From the NCBI GenBank assembly GCA_030770535.1, contig JASVEC010000003.1:1364001-1428000 (forward strand): a DNA stretch of 64,000 nucleotides, given 5' to 3'. The position numbers and the translations under genes were made by a program. How positions within the stretch are numbered: the first letter of the stretch is position 1; every line of letters starts with the position of its first letter. Origin of the DNA: Batkoa obscura. Lineage: Eukaryota > Entomophthoromycota > Entomophthoromycetes > Entomophthorales > Batkoaceae. The notes under the pieces were generated by a model. That model was not told the origin of the DNA and searched no databases. It saw nothing but the letters and a program-made list of their open reading frames with translations. Of this stretch, positions 21,534-36,148 are shown piece by piece.

Positions 21534-22842
21534 TTACCTTAATCTTTTATGTCTTACCTTCTTATTATAAATTAAATAATCTTTTATCTCTTATAGTTTT
21601 TCTATTATTTTAGAATATAAAATGACGCTGCAATTTAGAATTTAGAATCATTATTTATACTAGTTTAGTATACCACAAAATTCAAGTTTTATTTAAAATA
21701 TTATCAATATGAATTTTAACATGAACTCTGTTATTAAAACATAATCTTTTTCACTTTATAAGATGAATTTAAAACAAAATAAGACGGTTATAGTCATTAA
21801 TGCACAAAGGGAACACAAATAAAAAATATTGACTAAAATTAAAGATAATCAATTATTTAAACTTGAACTAGAGCTTTATTCTAACAAAATATGAATATAG
21901 ACTTTTATCATGCTGAAGGCCACTCTCTGATAGCACAGAAAATAATTATGGTTATTTTTTAGGCCTTAAATTTGCATTTATGACAACTGTTTGAAATCTA
22001 TGCTTTTATCATAATAAACAACTTCCCCTTTTCTCTTTACCTTTTTTATGTAAAGACTTCTTGCTAGCATTCTAAATTAAAACATAGCACGGAAAATAAT
22101 ACAGATGGTTCGGGTAATATTATGCACTTATTTAAATGTGTAAAAACCTCCAAAAGGTAAAGTTATTTTCCAAAATTACAATAAACTATGAAAGTATTGG
22201 ACTCCTTTACTTCTTTTGTTTTATATCACCCCTTTTGCTATACCTTTTATTTTTTGATTTGAACTATTTACGTTGATAAAGCGCCAATGGGTTTATATAC
22301 ATATGGGTTTTTTAATTATGTAAAATAATAGTAGCTCATATTTAATTATAGTAAAATTACAATCTCGAATTGACTATTTAATAAATGAGCTGTTAGTACT
22401 TTATTTTACATTCAAATAAATCTTTTGTCTTAGTTTCAAAGTTATTTTGTGCCAATTTAATTAATTATAATTAATAATACTTAAATAACTTATATTAAAT
22501 AATAGGAATATACAAAGGTAGACATGGATATTATAGGCTATTAAGCTAATAAAGTAAATTTTATAGTAATAACAAATTAATTACAAGTGCAATTTAAGTA
22601 ATCACAATAGCAGAGGGCAAACATGTAGATCTCATTTAATTGGTGGAAACAGAAAGGTAATACAATGTTTACTAAAATTAGACAATGGGAGCTTGAAAAA
22701 GTTCTTGGAATTATATATTTAATAAATTATAATTAAATTGAAAGTAATTATAGAGAAAATAAGAATTTTTAAAAGTTTTACTTTTTTTTAACTTTGATAG
22801 TTCACTATTTAACTTAATAATACAATAATATAATATACTAAA
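21534..22842. other. Intergenic, 1.3 kb
   Basis: No gene or repeat recognised. I looked here for further exons of the Zn2Cys6 factor and found no convincing ones. Confidence 0.4.
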
Positions 22843-23676
22843 ATGTTATCTGTGGACCAACTTTTAAACCATATATCTAGTAATAATTTTTATAAGAAGT
22901 TTAGTTAATAATCAGCTAACTGAAGTTTAGGTTACACAAATTACATCTTTATAGGATTTGGTATAATCTTAGTAGCCTTTGGTATTGCATTTTTAGTAAT
23001 CAATCGTCGTCTCATTAAATTTCTTTACTTTGTATCTGGTGTTCAAATCTTTGGTAATTACTATAAGCTAATACTTCAAACATTGAATTAACATTTTTTA
23101 TTGACAATAGCAAGTTTATCCTTTTTAATCGGCTCAACTATAATATACTCCAGCAACATTAAAGACCCCAATAATTATACGCCACTTTATATACTATTTG
23201 GTACATCTGCAGGTTTAGGATTAGTTGGTGGTATTCTGGGTGCTTACTTTACAAGATTTGGCTCAATTTTAGTAGGTTTAGCAGGTGGTTTAAATCTATG
23301 GCAATTAGTAGCCGGATTTGTTGAGAACCCTACCCTTAACTTAGTATTTTCCATTTTATTAGCTATTGTAGGTGGTATCTTGTGTGGCTTTTTTAAAAAC
23401 CCAATTGAAGTTGTACTTGCTGCGTTTACAGGGTCTCATTTGTTTACTAAAGGGCTTTTCCTTATCACTCAAAGTGCTATGGTATTATCTGCTTTACCTA
23501 ACCCTAAATTGGTCAAGTATTTATATTTTGCTATGATCGGAGAGGTTTGCTTAAAAGCTTTGATATTTATTATTAATGCTGCTATTCATCTTATGAGATA
23601 CTTTAGTGAAAATGGAGAAACTGTAGATCAAGAAACACCCGAGAGTCAACCAATGTTAGAGCGTGATCAGGAATAA
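22843..23676 (+). CDS. DUF4203/TMEM198-like membrane protein (3 exons)
   Basis: Exons 22843-22903, 22955-23053 and 23111-23676. Introns are 22904-22954 (51 nt, with a CTAAC branch site) and 23054-23110 (57 nt, GTAATT...AATAG). The exons total 726 nt, giving 241 aa. The protein has a short N-terminus, then about seven hydrophobic helices including GFGIILVAFGIAFLVINRRLIKFLYF, GLVGGILGAYFTRFGSILVG and GGILCGFFKNPIEVV. The NRRLIKFLYF loop matches NRKVIKVLYF / GRRVIKALYF of the DUF4203 genes at 47.8-60.5 kb. A charged tail (ENGETVDQETPESQPMLERDQE) ends it. Its introns and divergence separate it from the intronless cluster on the right, so it is probably an older member. Predicted multi-pass membrane protein of unknown role. 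Confidence 0.8.
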
Positions 23677-24671
23677 TTGTTCATTTAGTAGCTAGCAATT
23701 TAATGGGATTTGTTTTCATTTTTATATGTATTTTTGAAAATAAAATATTTTAAACTATAGTTTTCATTTTGTTATTTATTAATGATAAGAAATTGTTATT
23801 TAAATTACCAAAATCAGTAATCTGATATGATGAAACGCTTTAAGAAAACATTTTAGAATCCATTCTTTTTATTTCAGCATTTCTTGCACATTTCAAACAA
23901 CCTAAAATATAAAAAATATTAGATTTTCTCATATATCTGCCGCGAAAAGCAAAGGATTTTGTAGAATTTATTCTCAAAGGTAACATATTGCAACAGTGAA
24001 GGTTATTTTTTGCAATGTTGCCGCTATTTCCCAGAAAAAAATAAATCCCAATCGAAAAAATTGCCAATAAGAATGATTTTATACCACGAAAAATTGAGTT
24101 CAGATAAAAATTAGCTCCTTATTAAAAAGCTTAAGGATTGAAGTTACTGTTTTAGCCAAAACCACTACTTTTTTAGGGTTGAATTTTTGCGGCAAATATA
24201 TGGGAAAACCTAATACAGGTAAGTTCTTAAATAAAACATGGATATTTGGAGTTTAGATCATTAAGAAATTGAAATACTCATTTATTTAATATCAACAATG
24301 GTGTAAAAAGCATAAAGAAATAAACACTTAACATTAAATTAGAATATCTAACTTTATTATCTAAATAAAAGCATTAATGAGTCCTTTAATAAAATATTAA
24401 TTTTAGCAGTAAAGAGTAGTTAGGAGTCATTTATTTAAAAAACGAGGTAAAAAAGATGTAATTTTTTAACCAACTTAAAAAAATACAAGTATGAAATCTA
24501 ATAAAACTGTAATTACAATTTAAATAGATTAGGTAAAACTCTATGATGAAATAAAATAACGTTTCTGTTTTACCTCATGGGCAACTAATGTAATTAATTG
24601 ACTATGATACGTAATATATATAAATAGTCCGTAAAATAAAATAAAATAGTGCTAAATCAATTCACTATTCA
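23677..24671. other. Intergenic, 1 kb
   Basis: No gene supported; contains the inverted-repeat element at 23933-24206. Confidence 0.4.
23933..24206. repeat. ~270-bp element with inverted ends
   Basis: ATATATCTGCCGCGAAAA at the left and the complement of ATATATTTGCCGCAAAAA at the right (15 of 18 pair). Its interior has no coding features. MITE-like, single copy seen here. Confidence 0.35.
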
Positions 24672-25286
24672 ATGCTTTTAGTTTTTATTACTATCTTATT
24701 CTTCTATAATCTATTAATATTATGCATCAATATTCAAGGCCCATTGTTAAATAGTCAAAAAGGTAAGCTATACAGTAAATTAAAGTTAAAACATGATACT
24801 AACTAAAGTATAGATATATTATCTTCTAATGTACCAAATAGTTATAATTTTGATTCAATAAATGATAGCTACGATAGTGATATTGAATGTGAACTAGCAC
24901 ACTTACCTACTAAGTATCCATTTTCCGTTGAAATGAACAAATACGCTTCACATATACCAAAAGGTCAATGTACTGAATGGGCGGATGGTAGATACTATCA
25001 ACTTACCGGCAATCATGCTTTGTTTAATGGCGATGCTTATAGGTGGAATGAATTGGCAAGCAATAATCAAGATTGGAAAGTGAGTAAAGTTCCTAAAGTA
25101 CCATCCATAATGGTAACTGAAAAACATACAAATGGAGCAGGGGAATTCGGCCATGTCTCTATAGTGGAATCTATTATTGACCAAAATACAGTGTGTACCT
25201 CAAATTGGAATTTTCCTCAAAGAGGCAAACTTACGCTTAAAAAAGTTAGGATTATTCCTTCTACTTCGTTCATTTATCATAGATAG
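24672..25286 (+). CDS. Secreted CHAP-domain amidase/peptidase (2 exons)
   Basis: Exon 1 24672-24762, intron 24763-24813 (51 nt, GTAAGC...TATAG, with a perfect TACTAAC branch site), exon 2 24814-25286; 187 aa. Exon 1 encodes a signal peptide (MLLVFITILFFYNLLILC). An acidic spacer precedes a CHAP domain (~75-187). Its catalytic Cys83 lies in KGQCTEWADGRYYQLTG, His144 in GEFGHVSIVES, and CTSNWNF (~159-164) carries the third polar site. CHAP enzymes are NlpC/P60-like and mostly cleave bacterial peptidoglycan peptides. In a fungus, a secreted one could act on bacteria met outside the cell or in an arthropod host. The intron and branch site show it is a eukaryotic gene and not contamination; the family's bacterial bias makes ancient horizontal transfer plausible. 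Confidence 0.8.
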
Positions 25287-25777
25287 ATTGTGTTTTATAT
25301 TAGTTGAATGTTTGTTTTTAATTAAAGTTGTTTTAGATAACAAAATGTCAAATTTTGATTTTAATTTAATTATATTAAAAAAATGAATATTTTGGTTAGT
25401 ATTAATAAGTATTAGTCTATTCTTAATTTAAATCTATTACTACTGAATTTATAAAAGGGTTGGTCTAAAGTCTCCTTCCCTATATAATCTTAATTATTTC
25501 TGCTTTAATAGCCTACTCTGGTTATATTATTAACTCGGTTAAATAATTATCCTTACTAAAATCAAACAGATCATAATCGAACAAATAAAAAAATTGTCAC
25601 AAAGCATGCCATCCCCATAGAGTCATACCTCTCTTTGATACTCGAATAAAACTTTACGCAGCCTTTAACTGCGTATAACATTGCTTGATTTAGATCAAAA
25701 TATTAATGGTTTACATAGCTTTAATAGGAATAGATATCAAGTATGCACTTCATGTAGAAGTGATCAAACTAATAGAA
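25287..25777. other. Intergenic between convergent genes
   Basis: Holds the 3' flanks of the CHAP gene and of ALYREF; nothing else seen. Confidence 0.4.
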
Positions 25778-26365
25778 TTAGTTTTCTTTTGTTTCAGTAG
25801 AAGGCTTAGTGAAGAATGAGTCTAACTCTTGATCAAGCTCTTCTTTGGTTTTTTTAGGACGAGATTCATTGTTACGGCGACCTTTGGTGCGGCGTTGGTT
25901 ACCACCCCTTCTATTACCGTTACCTCTCTTATCATTAAATTCACGAGTTGGCCCAACACGAGATGAAATTGGGGCCTTTGCATCTGATGGGGTGTATGGG
26001 AGGGCTAATTTCATTGAACGGCCATCGAGGGTGACACCATGGTATTTTTTAACAGCAGTGACGGCGTCAATAGAGCGAACAAATATAACCTCACCGGTAC
26101 CTTGAGACTTTCCATTGGAGTCAAAGTTGATGTTAGCAGAACGAATACGACCAATTTGACCAAATAATTCTTTGATATCTTCTACAGTTACGTTGTAATG
26201 AAGATTGGAGATCAAAATCTTGTGGACATCTTTAAGATCGTTAAGCTCCTTATTTTGTGGAGCTCTACCCCTTCTGTCATTGCCATTCTTGCGTCTAGCG
26301 CCACCATTAAAGGTTTTTGAGCTCTTAATAACATCATCTAATGAAAGATCTAATTGAGACGTCAT
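25778..26365 (-). CDS. ALYREF: ALYREF/Yra1-type mRNA export adaptor
   Basis: 195 aa, intronless. The N-terminal UAP56-binding motif (LDLSLDDVIKSSK, residues 5-17) is followed by an Arg/Gly-rich segment (GGARRKNGNDRRGRAPQ). One RRM spans ~48-123, with RNP2 ILISNL and RNP1-like GTGEVIFV. An RGG-type basic region (RGNGNRRGGNQRRTKGRRN) comes next, and a C-terminal second UAP56-binding motif (KTKEELDQELDSFF). This order is diagnostic of ALYREF/Yra1, which binds mRNA in the TREX complex and passes it from UAP56/Sub2 to the Mex67 exporter in the nucleus. Length is close to that of yeast Yra1 (226 aa). A TATAAAG element lies ~75 nt upstream on the minus strand. Confidence 0.93.
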   Translation of the reverse strand: MTSQLDLSLDDVIKSSKTFNGGARRKNGNDRRGRAPQNKELNDLKDVHKILISNLHYNVTVEDIKELFGQIGRIRSANINFDSNGKSQGTGEVIFVRSIDAVTAVKKYHGVTLDGRSMKLALPYTPSDAKAPISSRVGPTREFNDKRGNGNRRGGNQRRTKGRRNNESRPKKTKEELDQELDSFFTKPSTETKEN

Positions 26366-27945
<1,580 letters not shown>

Positions 27946-29113
27946 ACACTGAGCTATTTATAAGTCCTATAACATGTATCTTAATTTTATTAAATAGGTA
28001 TTGGCGTATTACCAATAAAAATATTAATCCTTAAATCGTCATTTCATATTGAATTCGATATGCTCATAAAGTGTTTTTGTAAAGTTCAAATAAAACATTT
28101 TATAAATTATCTTTAGGGTTTTGATTTTTTTTAGTATTTAAGGGGATTGTATGTAACTTTACAAAATAAACAAGACAAACAGACAACTTACCTCAATATT
28201 ACATATAATCTCGAAATTTTTCATTTGAAATATTACTTTATCATTTTCCAGGTTTATTATTGCTTTTCTTTTATACACGATAATGATCTTTAATATACTT
28301 GACTGAAAATATAGTTTTCATAGCACAAGCTTTATGATGCTTTTATCATTTACTATGAATAATGTAAGAAAACCAGAAATTTAAAAAATCCATCCTATTT
28401 ATAGTTTAGTATTAGCACAGCCCTATTAATCATCTTTGAACTCCCGCTGCTTTTAAAGAGCAGTATACCTCTGTATTCTTCCTGTTTGTCTTTTCTCTAT
28501 ATGGGGATGTATTTTTGTGTTTAAGAATTTTACTAACAGCTTTTCCGCTCAAATATCGCTTAAAAGATGGAAAAAGTGATGAAGTCAAAAAAAATACCCC
28601 CATATTTTACTAAAGTTCTGATTGAAGATTATTGCTCTTTAATAAATATTACCAGCGTACAACAGATATCTTAAAGCATACGTTTGATGAAAATGTCAAA
28701 CCACTTTTCTTTTTTATTTACAATGGTTGATATTAAACTAAACTAAACAAAAAAAGCTTTATCCTTTAACCCGTGCTCTCTTGTCATTTATATTTTTCTT
28801 GGTAAAATTTTATTTTATTTATCTTTAGCAAATCTGAATTAAAATCATTTTAAAAATCACTTTCGCTTTCATTCACTTTTGAACTACATCAGCAACAATC
28901 TAGTAATTGAACTCTTTATTATAACTGAATTTAAATAAGTTAAAACAAAATATAGAAACATAAAACAGAAAGTAACCTCATCATAAAAAACAATTTTGAA
29001 AAAAAAAGAAATAATATTTTTAATCAGCCAAAACAAATAATAATGAAAAAAAAGCCATGTTAACACTTCTACTTGTAGCGTGCAAATGTCTTCAAATGTA
29101 AAAAAAAAGAATT
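27946..29113. other. Intergenic, 1.2 kb
   Basis: 3' flank of H3, one MITE (28503-28601) and the 3' flank of CNOT1. No other gene. Confidence 0.4.
28503..28601 (+). mobile_element. MITE family A, copy 7
   Basis: Forward near-consensus copy (GGGGATGTATTTTTGTG ... AATACCCCC) with ATAT on both flanks. Confidence 0.9.
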
Positions 29114-32100
29114 TTAACTCGACTTGGGCACTCCCTTATTGAATGTAACGCAACGCTCCATAAACTCAATGAGTTCTGCCTGATCTTTAATAAATGGTTG
29201 TTCTACGAGTGCATACGCTGGATCTTCATAAAGATCTGTAAGTAAGCACCATATACCCCATGGTACTGGGTTCTTCAATACTACACGGTCAATTAAGACT
29301 CTATAAAATAATAAGTAACTTGTTTACAAAATGATAATTAATAGTATAATTACCTTATAATCTGCTCCTTAGCAAAGATGTTAGTAGCGGTGGAATATAG
29401 ACCAAGAATCACCTGAGAAAAGTAACAGGTATGTAAGTTAGGATATCTTAGTTGACAGATCAAAGCATTTAAAAAGATAAAGCGACCTAAAAATAAAATC
29501 AATATCAAATAATTTTAAAATATTGAGCTTCTGCTATTACCTTGTGGATCAAAGTCAATTAATAATTTCTGATAAATATCCATAGCAGACTGGCGTGGAG
29601 TAGAAGCGTTTTTATCTGGGTTAGTTTGTAAGTCAGTGATACCAACAAAAAGAGCAAGGCAATAGATAAGGGATTGGTCATACTCTTGCATCTCTTCCGT
29701 CTTATATAATTTGGCTTTCAGATCGACTAAAAACTCAATCTGATCCCTATCCGTTATATGATTGCGAATGAAATCGGCAATTCCCTTTTTTTCTAAAGGT
29801 GTGGTATAATCGGAAAATACAGGTGGTGCAACCAAATACTCGGGTTTAGGATTACTGCTATAGTATTTAAAGGAAGGTCTAGGATACTCAAAGTTAGCAG
29901 GAGTAGCAGCCGAAATTAAAGATGAAATCTGAGCACAAGAGATCGGAAGTTCAGATACCAATCCAAAATGATGTGAAACCATAAACTGCGGGTAATCATG
30001 CATGACAGAAATAGTTAAACGAATAGCCCCAAGGTAGAAATCCCATCCAGTTTTTGAATGAGTTGGCACCATAATCGTAGATAAAAATCGGAAAAGATAA
30101 CTGAATTGCACTTGAGCATGTTCCCAGCCTCGTTTGTTGTCTAGGGCCATAAGCTTGGGGAAGAATAGCTTGTGTGAGATTAAGCTTACCCAAGCATAAG
30201 CAAAGCCAGGCAATATTTCAGGTTGTAAGGGGGATAATGATTTATTAAATGCTAATATTAAATTAGGTTGGATAGCAATAAGCTTGTCTTCTTGAGAGTT
30301 GAGATGATAAAGTATGCTTGAATAAAGTCTATAAAATGGTTTGGGATTGAAACTTTTCTCTTTTTTATGATGAGCATGGACTAGCATAAGAGCCAACACA
30401 GTCAAAGTATTAGTAAATAACCCAGTACGTGAAGCATGAGTTTCATTGTGCTGATCTTGAGCATAGATAATAATAGTGATAATCATTTTAGCCATCGAAT
30501 CAATATGGTGGTAAATCGGTTTACTCATATCGATTTCATCTTTGGAATTCTCAGCATATAGATCAAATGAAATTTGTACTGAAGTTCTGATAAACATCGC
30601 CATCATCTGTTCATCTTGAAGGATGCCATGTTGAGATAATTTAGAAACAAACTCATAATAATCCTTTTCATTAGGATTTGACAGCATATAAACCCTTGTC
30701 CACTCATTGTAATAAAAGTGGCAAGTGTTTTGTAGTTCCTGTTCTCTCTTTTTACTGTCATATTGGTTCTTAATATCATCAAGGATGGCCATGATTTGTT
30801 CTGAAGTATGATTCATTCGAGACAATTTAAGCAAGCCTTCTCTGGTATGGGCGAAGCTATCTAAGTTGCCAACGCATGGTTCATCTAAAATACATCTACT
30901 GATCAATTTGAGACTGTAATCAACGATATCCCCTCTTCCTTGTTGTATTAATTTGCCTAAATACTCATCAAGTTCATCAAATTCAAGTAAATCATTGATG
31001 ATTAAAGACTTGGTAATTACAGGATTATATTTATAAACATCTTCTGAGTAGATAAAGAAATGATTGACTCTTCTGGTGACAATGTTTGAAAGAGGACATA
31101 AACGAGTTAAAAGATGGATATACACTTGTTGGGCTCCATTTGACTTGGCAGAATAAATACGCGTAATATATTTCTTGGCGATTTCATAAAGAAGCACATC
31201 CCTTCTAGCAATATGATTTAAAATCTCATCAATTGCATTGAATATCTTGAACATCATCGTTTGATCAAGTGCGTCTTTATCTTCTTGTAAGATATCTAGT
31301 CGACGATCTAAACCATTGATAATATTTAATAGATTATCTAATGCTCTTTCATCTGAAGCTTGTAGTCTAAGTTGGTCCTCACCATTACGTATATATTCCA
31401 AAGTTTCAGGTTGCAAATGACTGATAAACTCCTCTTTACTAACTTCATCAGGTATTTCAAACTTTAAGAGATTAAACCGTTGATATAATCTTAATTGAGC
31501 AGGTGTAACGCCAGTTGGTTTCAACTTCAAAATTTCTGGTGCCATTGGTGGCAGTTGGTTACTAGCGTTATAGTTACCTACATCATAATATGACTGTCCT
31601 CTGGCTTCTCTCGTTTTCTTACGGTTACCAATGGCATCTTGTAAGTATTGATCAATAAAACGTGGAGCATCTTTAAGAGCCATTGTTTGGATGGCATACA
31701 AACCAACTCGTACATTATTCGTAACAATATCTTCAAGCTCTTTTGGAGCTTGAATTAATGGAAAGAGGTTATTCTTTACCAACTGTTCTCTTAAGGCATC
31801 CATAAAACATTTGATAAATGACCCTTTATAATTAGCATGAATATATGCGACCACGGTGGAGCCACTCATTTGATGGGCAGCTTGACGAAGTTTTTCTTCA
31901 TCAGGTTCCATAGCAAAGTCTTTGGTAATAAGCACTTTAGTAAATTGAAATACAATGGGCAAGGCGTGTTCTTTGACTTCAAGGTAGGTTTTTGTGATGG
32001 CAACTTCAAGTGCAATAAATGCAGCCATTGTAAGGTTTTTATCCTGAGCGAATGAAGAATTGGGATCGATATAAACATGTTTATTTAAGTTGTTGATATC

Positions 32101-34787
32101 GAATAGTTCGCCATTGATCTTCATACCAACCGTTCTTGAAATTTCTTGATCTGCATAAAGCTCAATATTCATGAGGAGGTTGGAGGGTTCAATGTCATTA
32201 GTCTTTAAATTAAATTTATTAAACAACATTTCAATCTCAAAGTTCAAATTATTTTTGCTGCCTGGTATTTTTGATAATTCAAGTAAAAACTTTAAAATAC
32301 CCATTAACCAAGGATTTGGTGGTAGGAATACATCTCCTTTAATTCCCTGTGCTAATACTTTACATGTAAATGGAATAGCAACAATCAATCTCTTATCCAA
32401 ATAGCCTTCGATTAAAGTGCCCTAATATTATTAGTAATATATTAAAATGACACTATAATTTAGCTTACCTTTAAATAAAGTTTATCGTGCAAAATAGGCT
32501 TATTTTTAGCTAAAGTGATGGCACCTAACCAACTACCCAATGTTTTTAACAAGGCTCTTTCATCTGCAGAATTAGCTGTGCCCTCAGATTTTAAAAGAAT
32601 GTGAATGTTCTTATAGGTATCATCCAAAATCATATTACTCAATTCCTGTTCAGCCACCATATCCAAAAATTGGAGGTAAACAGGATGATTATTAATCTCA
32701 GTACTGATTCTTCTCACAACGATATAATCACTGAAAAATGAATAAGCTGAGTTATTGATAATCGATTTGAATTCTTTAACCTTATCTGCGATATTTGTAC
32801 TTGATAAATTATTAATTAAGAATACCAATTTCTCTTGCAATTCTTTGTTCAATTCGATATCCCCTTGTTTTTGTTTGGAACTTAGTAAAGTATCAACCGA
32901 AGCAGCACTAAAAGAAGGTGCACCCTTTTCTTGTGGACTATTAAAGCTATTTTGGTTAAAAGTCAAATCGTTTAAGTGTTCATTATCTTCAGAATCATCG
33001 TAATTTTGTGGTGGATTTACTCTACTTACATCTTCGGCTTGTGAGCCGATGTTCTCTTGATAAAACGTAGGAATAGTCTCAAGGAGATGAGGCTGCTTTT
33101 TAAAGAATTCATCTAATAAGGGTATCTTGTTAATACACCCTTTGATTTGTGACATAGCAATCAACGAAAAGTTATTTAACTTTGATTTTTTGGGCTTATT
33201 GAGACCATTAGCAATACACAACACAAGCATCTTATTATAACTATAAATTATAGCTTTTTGGGCTACTAATTGTCCTAATAAAAGCGCAGTAAGCCCAAGC
33301 TCCATATCAGGGTAAGCGGTTAATTGATAATACTCTTCAATTAAAAGGGCAATTGAAGAGGCATAAAGAGCTAACTTTCTGGGTTCAGTAGAACTGCGAT
33401 AATTAATCAAGATCTCTGCCAAATCAGAAGGACGAAATTGGCTTCTATATAAGCGTTCATATAAGCTATTAACTTCCTTTTCAACATCACTAGGAAACTT
33501 AAGGAAGATATTATCTTGCTGAGTAAAATCCAATAATAATTGTTGGAAAGGGGAGTAATGATCAGTTAAAATCTTAAGACAGGCTTTAATATGGACCTCT
33601 TGTGTACGGGTGATCTTATTCTTTAAAAAGATCTGAAAGAAGACTGCAATTGTTTCGTATGTTAAACTATCCAAGTCGCCTAACTCTGCTTCAGGCACGA
33701 GTTTCTTGTGCACGCGGCGAATAAAATCCAATACTTTAACTAAGAAGACATCATCAAATGCATCAAATTTATCCTCAATCCAGTGCTGGAAATTAATGTA
33801 TCGCTTTTGATAAGCCAAAGCAATCAAGGGAAGTGTAAAATCGAAGTCATTAGAGAAGTAAAGTGCGCTGATTAAATCCAATTCTTTAAATATTTCTATG
33901 GTAGGAACAAGGTACTTATCATCTGAAATAGTACAATGATACATACCTTCAAAAAGAGCTGTGCTATCTAAGATCCAGTTCATGTACAAGGAAAAGGAAC
34001 CATCAAGGGCACCATCCAAAAACTGAGCGTATAGTTTGCTGAGGGTGTTTCTGTGCCAAATATTTTTAAATGGTAAAAAGATAATCAAGCCTAAAAAAAT
34101 CAAATCAGGATCAGTTTTTAAACCTTCTTCAAAGAGAACAAAGGCAGGTGACTTATCAGACTTATTAATGTTCATCAAACATGTTTCAATGAGATGAACA
34201 TTGATCCATGGACTAGAACTGAGTTGATTGGCCCTTTCCCTAATTCTCGGATCACTTAAGGAGGCTGGGTTGGGCAAAACACTATGTACGGACAGGGTAG
34301 CAATATTAATTAACTCTGCAGGTGCAGCTATGGCTTGAGACAAAAAGGAAAACTGGACTTCTTTACACTTCCAAATCTCCCAAAACACCGTAATAGGATG
34401 AAACTCATTGGAACGAGTAATATATTTGTACGACATAATAGCTACTGTGATGGAATCAAGTGTTTCAAATACGATACCAGGCTTATCCAAGCTAAAAAAA
34501 GCTTTACGCCAGTCTAAAGGTTTAGTTAAGCGTGCAAAAAAGGTAGATAAGCTTTCAATGAACATAGGGATCATAGTTTTGGATATAAAGAATCCAGAAT
34601 CTTGATCATTTTTACTATTGGTCCAATTTACCAGAACTGAAAGAATCGCGCCATACACTTCCTCAAGCGCCGTTTGCTCATTAAGCTGGATTTCATCCAA
34701 AAGGCTTTGTATAGCACCGACGGATTCTAAGCAAGGTGGTCCTTTTTGAATAATGGCTTTTCGGATAGCGTCAAAAGTGGTTGGCAT
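29114..34787 (-). CDS. CNOT1: CNOT1/Not1, scaffold of the CCR4-NOT complex (4 exons)
   Basis: Exons 32469-34787, 29541-32421, 29354-29486 and 29114-29300; introns 32422-32468 (47 nt), 29487-29540 (54 nt) and 29301-29353 (53 nt), all GT-AG. Total 5,520 nt, 1,839 aa. CNOT1 holds the cytoplasmic deadenylase complex that removes mRNA poly(A) tails. From the N-terminus: HEAT-type repeats; a MIF4G region (~640-860, with RLIVAIPFTCKVLAQ and PPNPWLMGILKFLLEL) that docks the Caf1 nuclease; the CNOT9-binding DUF3819 (~900-1040, ITKDFAMEPDEEKLRQAAHQM); and the NOT module (~1440-1830, with RYPNLHTCYFSQVILGLY and NPVPWGIWCLLTDLYEDP) that binds Not2/Not3/5. It is shorter than human (2,376) and yeast (2,108) Not1. 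The start aligns roughly 290 residues into the human protein, so the extreme N-terminal CNOT10/11-binding part is missing or encoded in exons I cannot see. Confidence 0.92.
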
Positions 34788-36148
34788 GATAAAAATAGGT
34801 TTCTGTTAGTTTTTTAGGGTTAGAGTGTTAGATCTAGGAATAGATTGAAACTTTTTTGTTTTAGAAATATTAAATTAAATAGCACTTCTTTTAAAAAAGA
34901 TATCTTAGTTTATACACGATGTCAGTAATAAATCTACAAACTTTTTTTTAGTAATGACGATTAAAAAAGTGAATTTATCTAAAATTTAAGTGTTAGCTAT
35001 TAGTTAGCATTGGCGCATTATATTGTAATAATCCATTTTATAAAAATATATGAATAATTTGAAGAATAAACTTACCTGATTTTGTATTTCAAAAGAAAAA
35101 AATAATAAAATAGAACAATCCCAAAGTAATTTATACAGTTTTAAGCCTTCTAAGATTAATCTATTAGTTCGACATTTCTTAATTGAATCCTCTTACTTAC
35201 GGATAGTGGCCAACAAGGTGGGATAATAATTTTAGATACAAAAGTTGGAGTTGAAAATCTTGGTACTTCAACATAAGTTAAAAATATGCAATGAACTGTA
35301 GCCAATTAAAATAGGCGAACTCAAAGCTCATGCAAAATAGCAAAAATAAAGTCCAACTTTAAGTTTTGATTACGTGGGGAGGCGATAGTGCCGTAAAGCT
35401 AGCTTTTAACATTGTTCAAATGCAAATGGTGAATTCCATATGTTATTTTATTACAAAACTAAATTTTATACAATTCTACTTTGACTATAAATCATTAGAA
35501 TTTCTCATTATTTTCTGAAATTGTCACAAAATTTTTTAATTGCTTAGTAAAGTAAGGAGAATTTTAAAAATTAGTCTATTTCAAGTCAATCTAAAGCTTT
35601 AAACAATCAATTTTTGATGGGCTATTTTGTACTAAATAAAATTAAGTGAAATTGGTGGAATTAGATAAGGTAGTTTTAGCCCAAATTTGATTTGAAATTG
35701 TTTCAAATTGGCTAGTGTAACTTGGGGAATTCAGCCACGGAAATAATGGGTTTATTGTTAGCTATATTGTTAAGTCTATATAAATATGTCTACATTATAG
35801 TGTTATAATATAAATATTAACTATTATAGTTATTGGGCCTATGGTTGAAATAAGATAGAAAACCGCTATTTGTATACTAGCTTTTAATTTTATTACGTAA
35901 TTTATAAATCCTTATAATTCACGTTATATGGGGATGTGTTTTTGTGTTTAAGAATTTTACTAACAATTTTTCCGCTCAAATATCGCTTAAAAGGTGGAAA
36001 AAGTGATGAAGCCAAAAAAAAACATCCTGATATATAGCTATCGAGATTTTGTCTTCATTGGTTATATAAAATATTAACTTGAAACCCCCTACAATTATTC
36101 ATTGAATAAATAAAATTTATTAAATCCTCAAAATAAGTATAACTCCAT
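34788..36148. other. Intergenic upstream of CNOT1
   Basis: Checked for an upstream CNOT1 exon without success. Contains a MITE (35930-36029); otherwise featureless AT-rich DNA. Confidence 0.4.
35930..36029 (+). mobile_element. MITE family A, copy 8
   Basis: Forward copy (GGGGATGTGTTTTTGTG ... AACATCCTG), flanked by ATAT on both sides. Confidence 0.9.
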
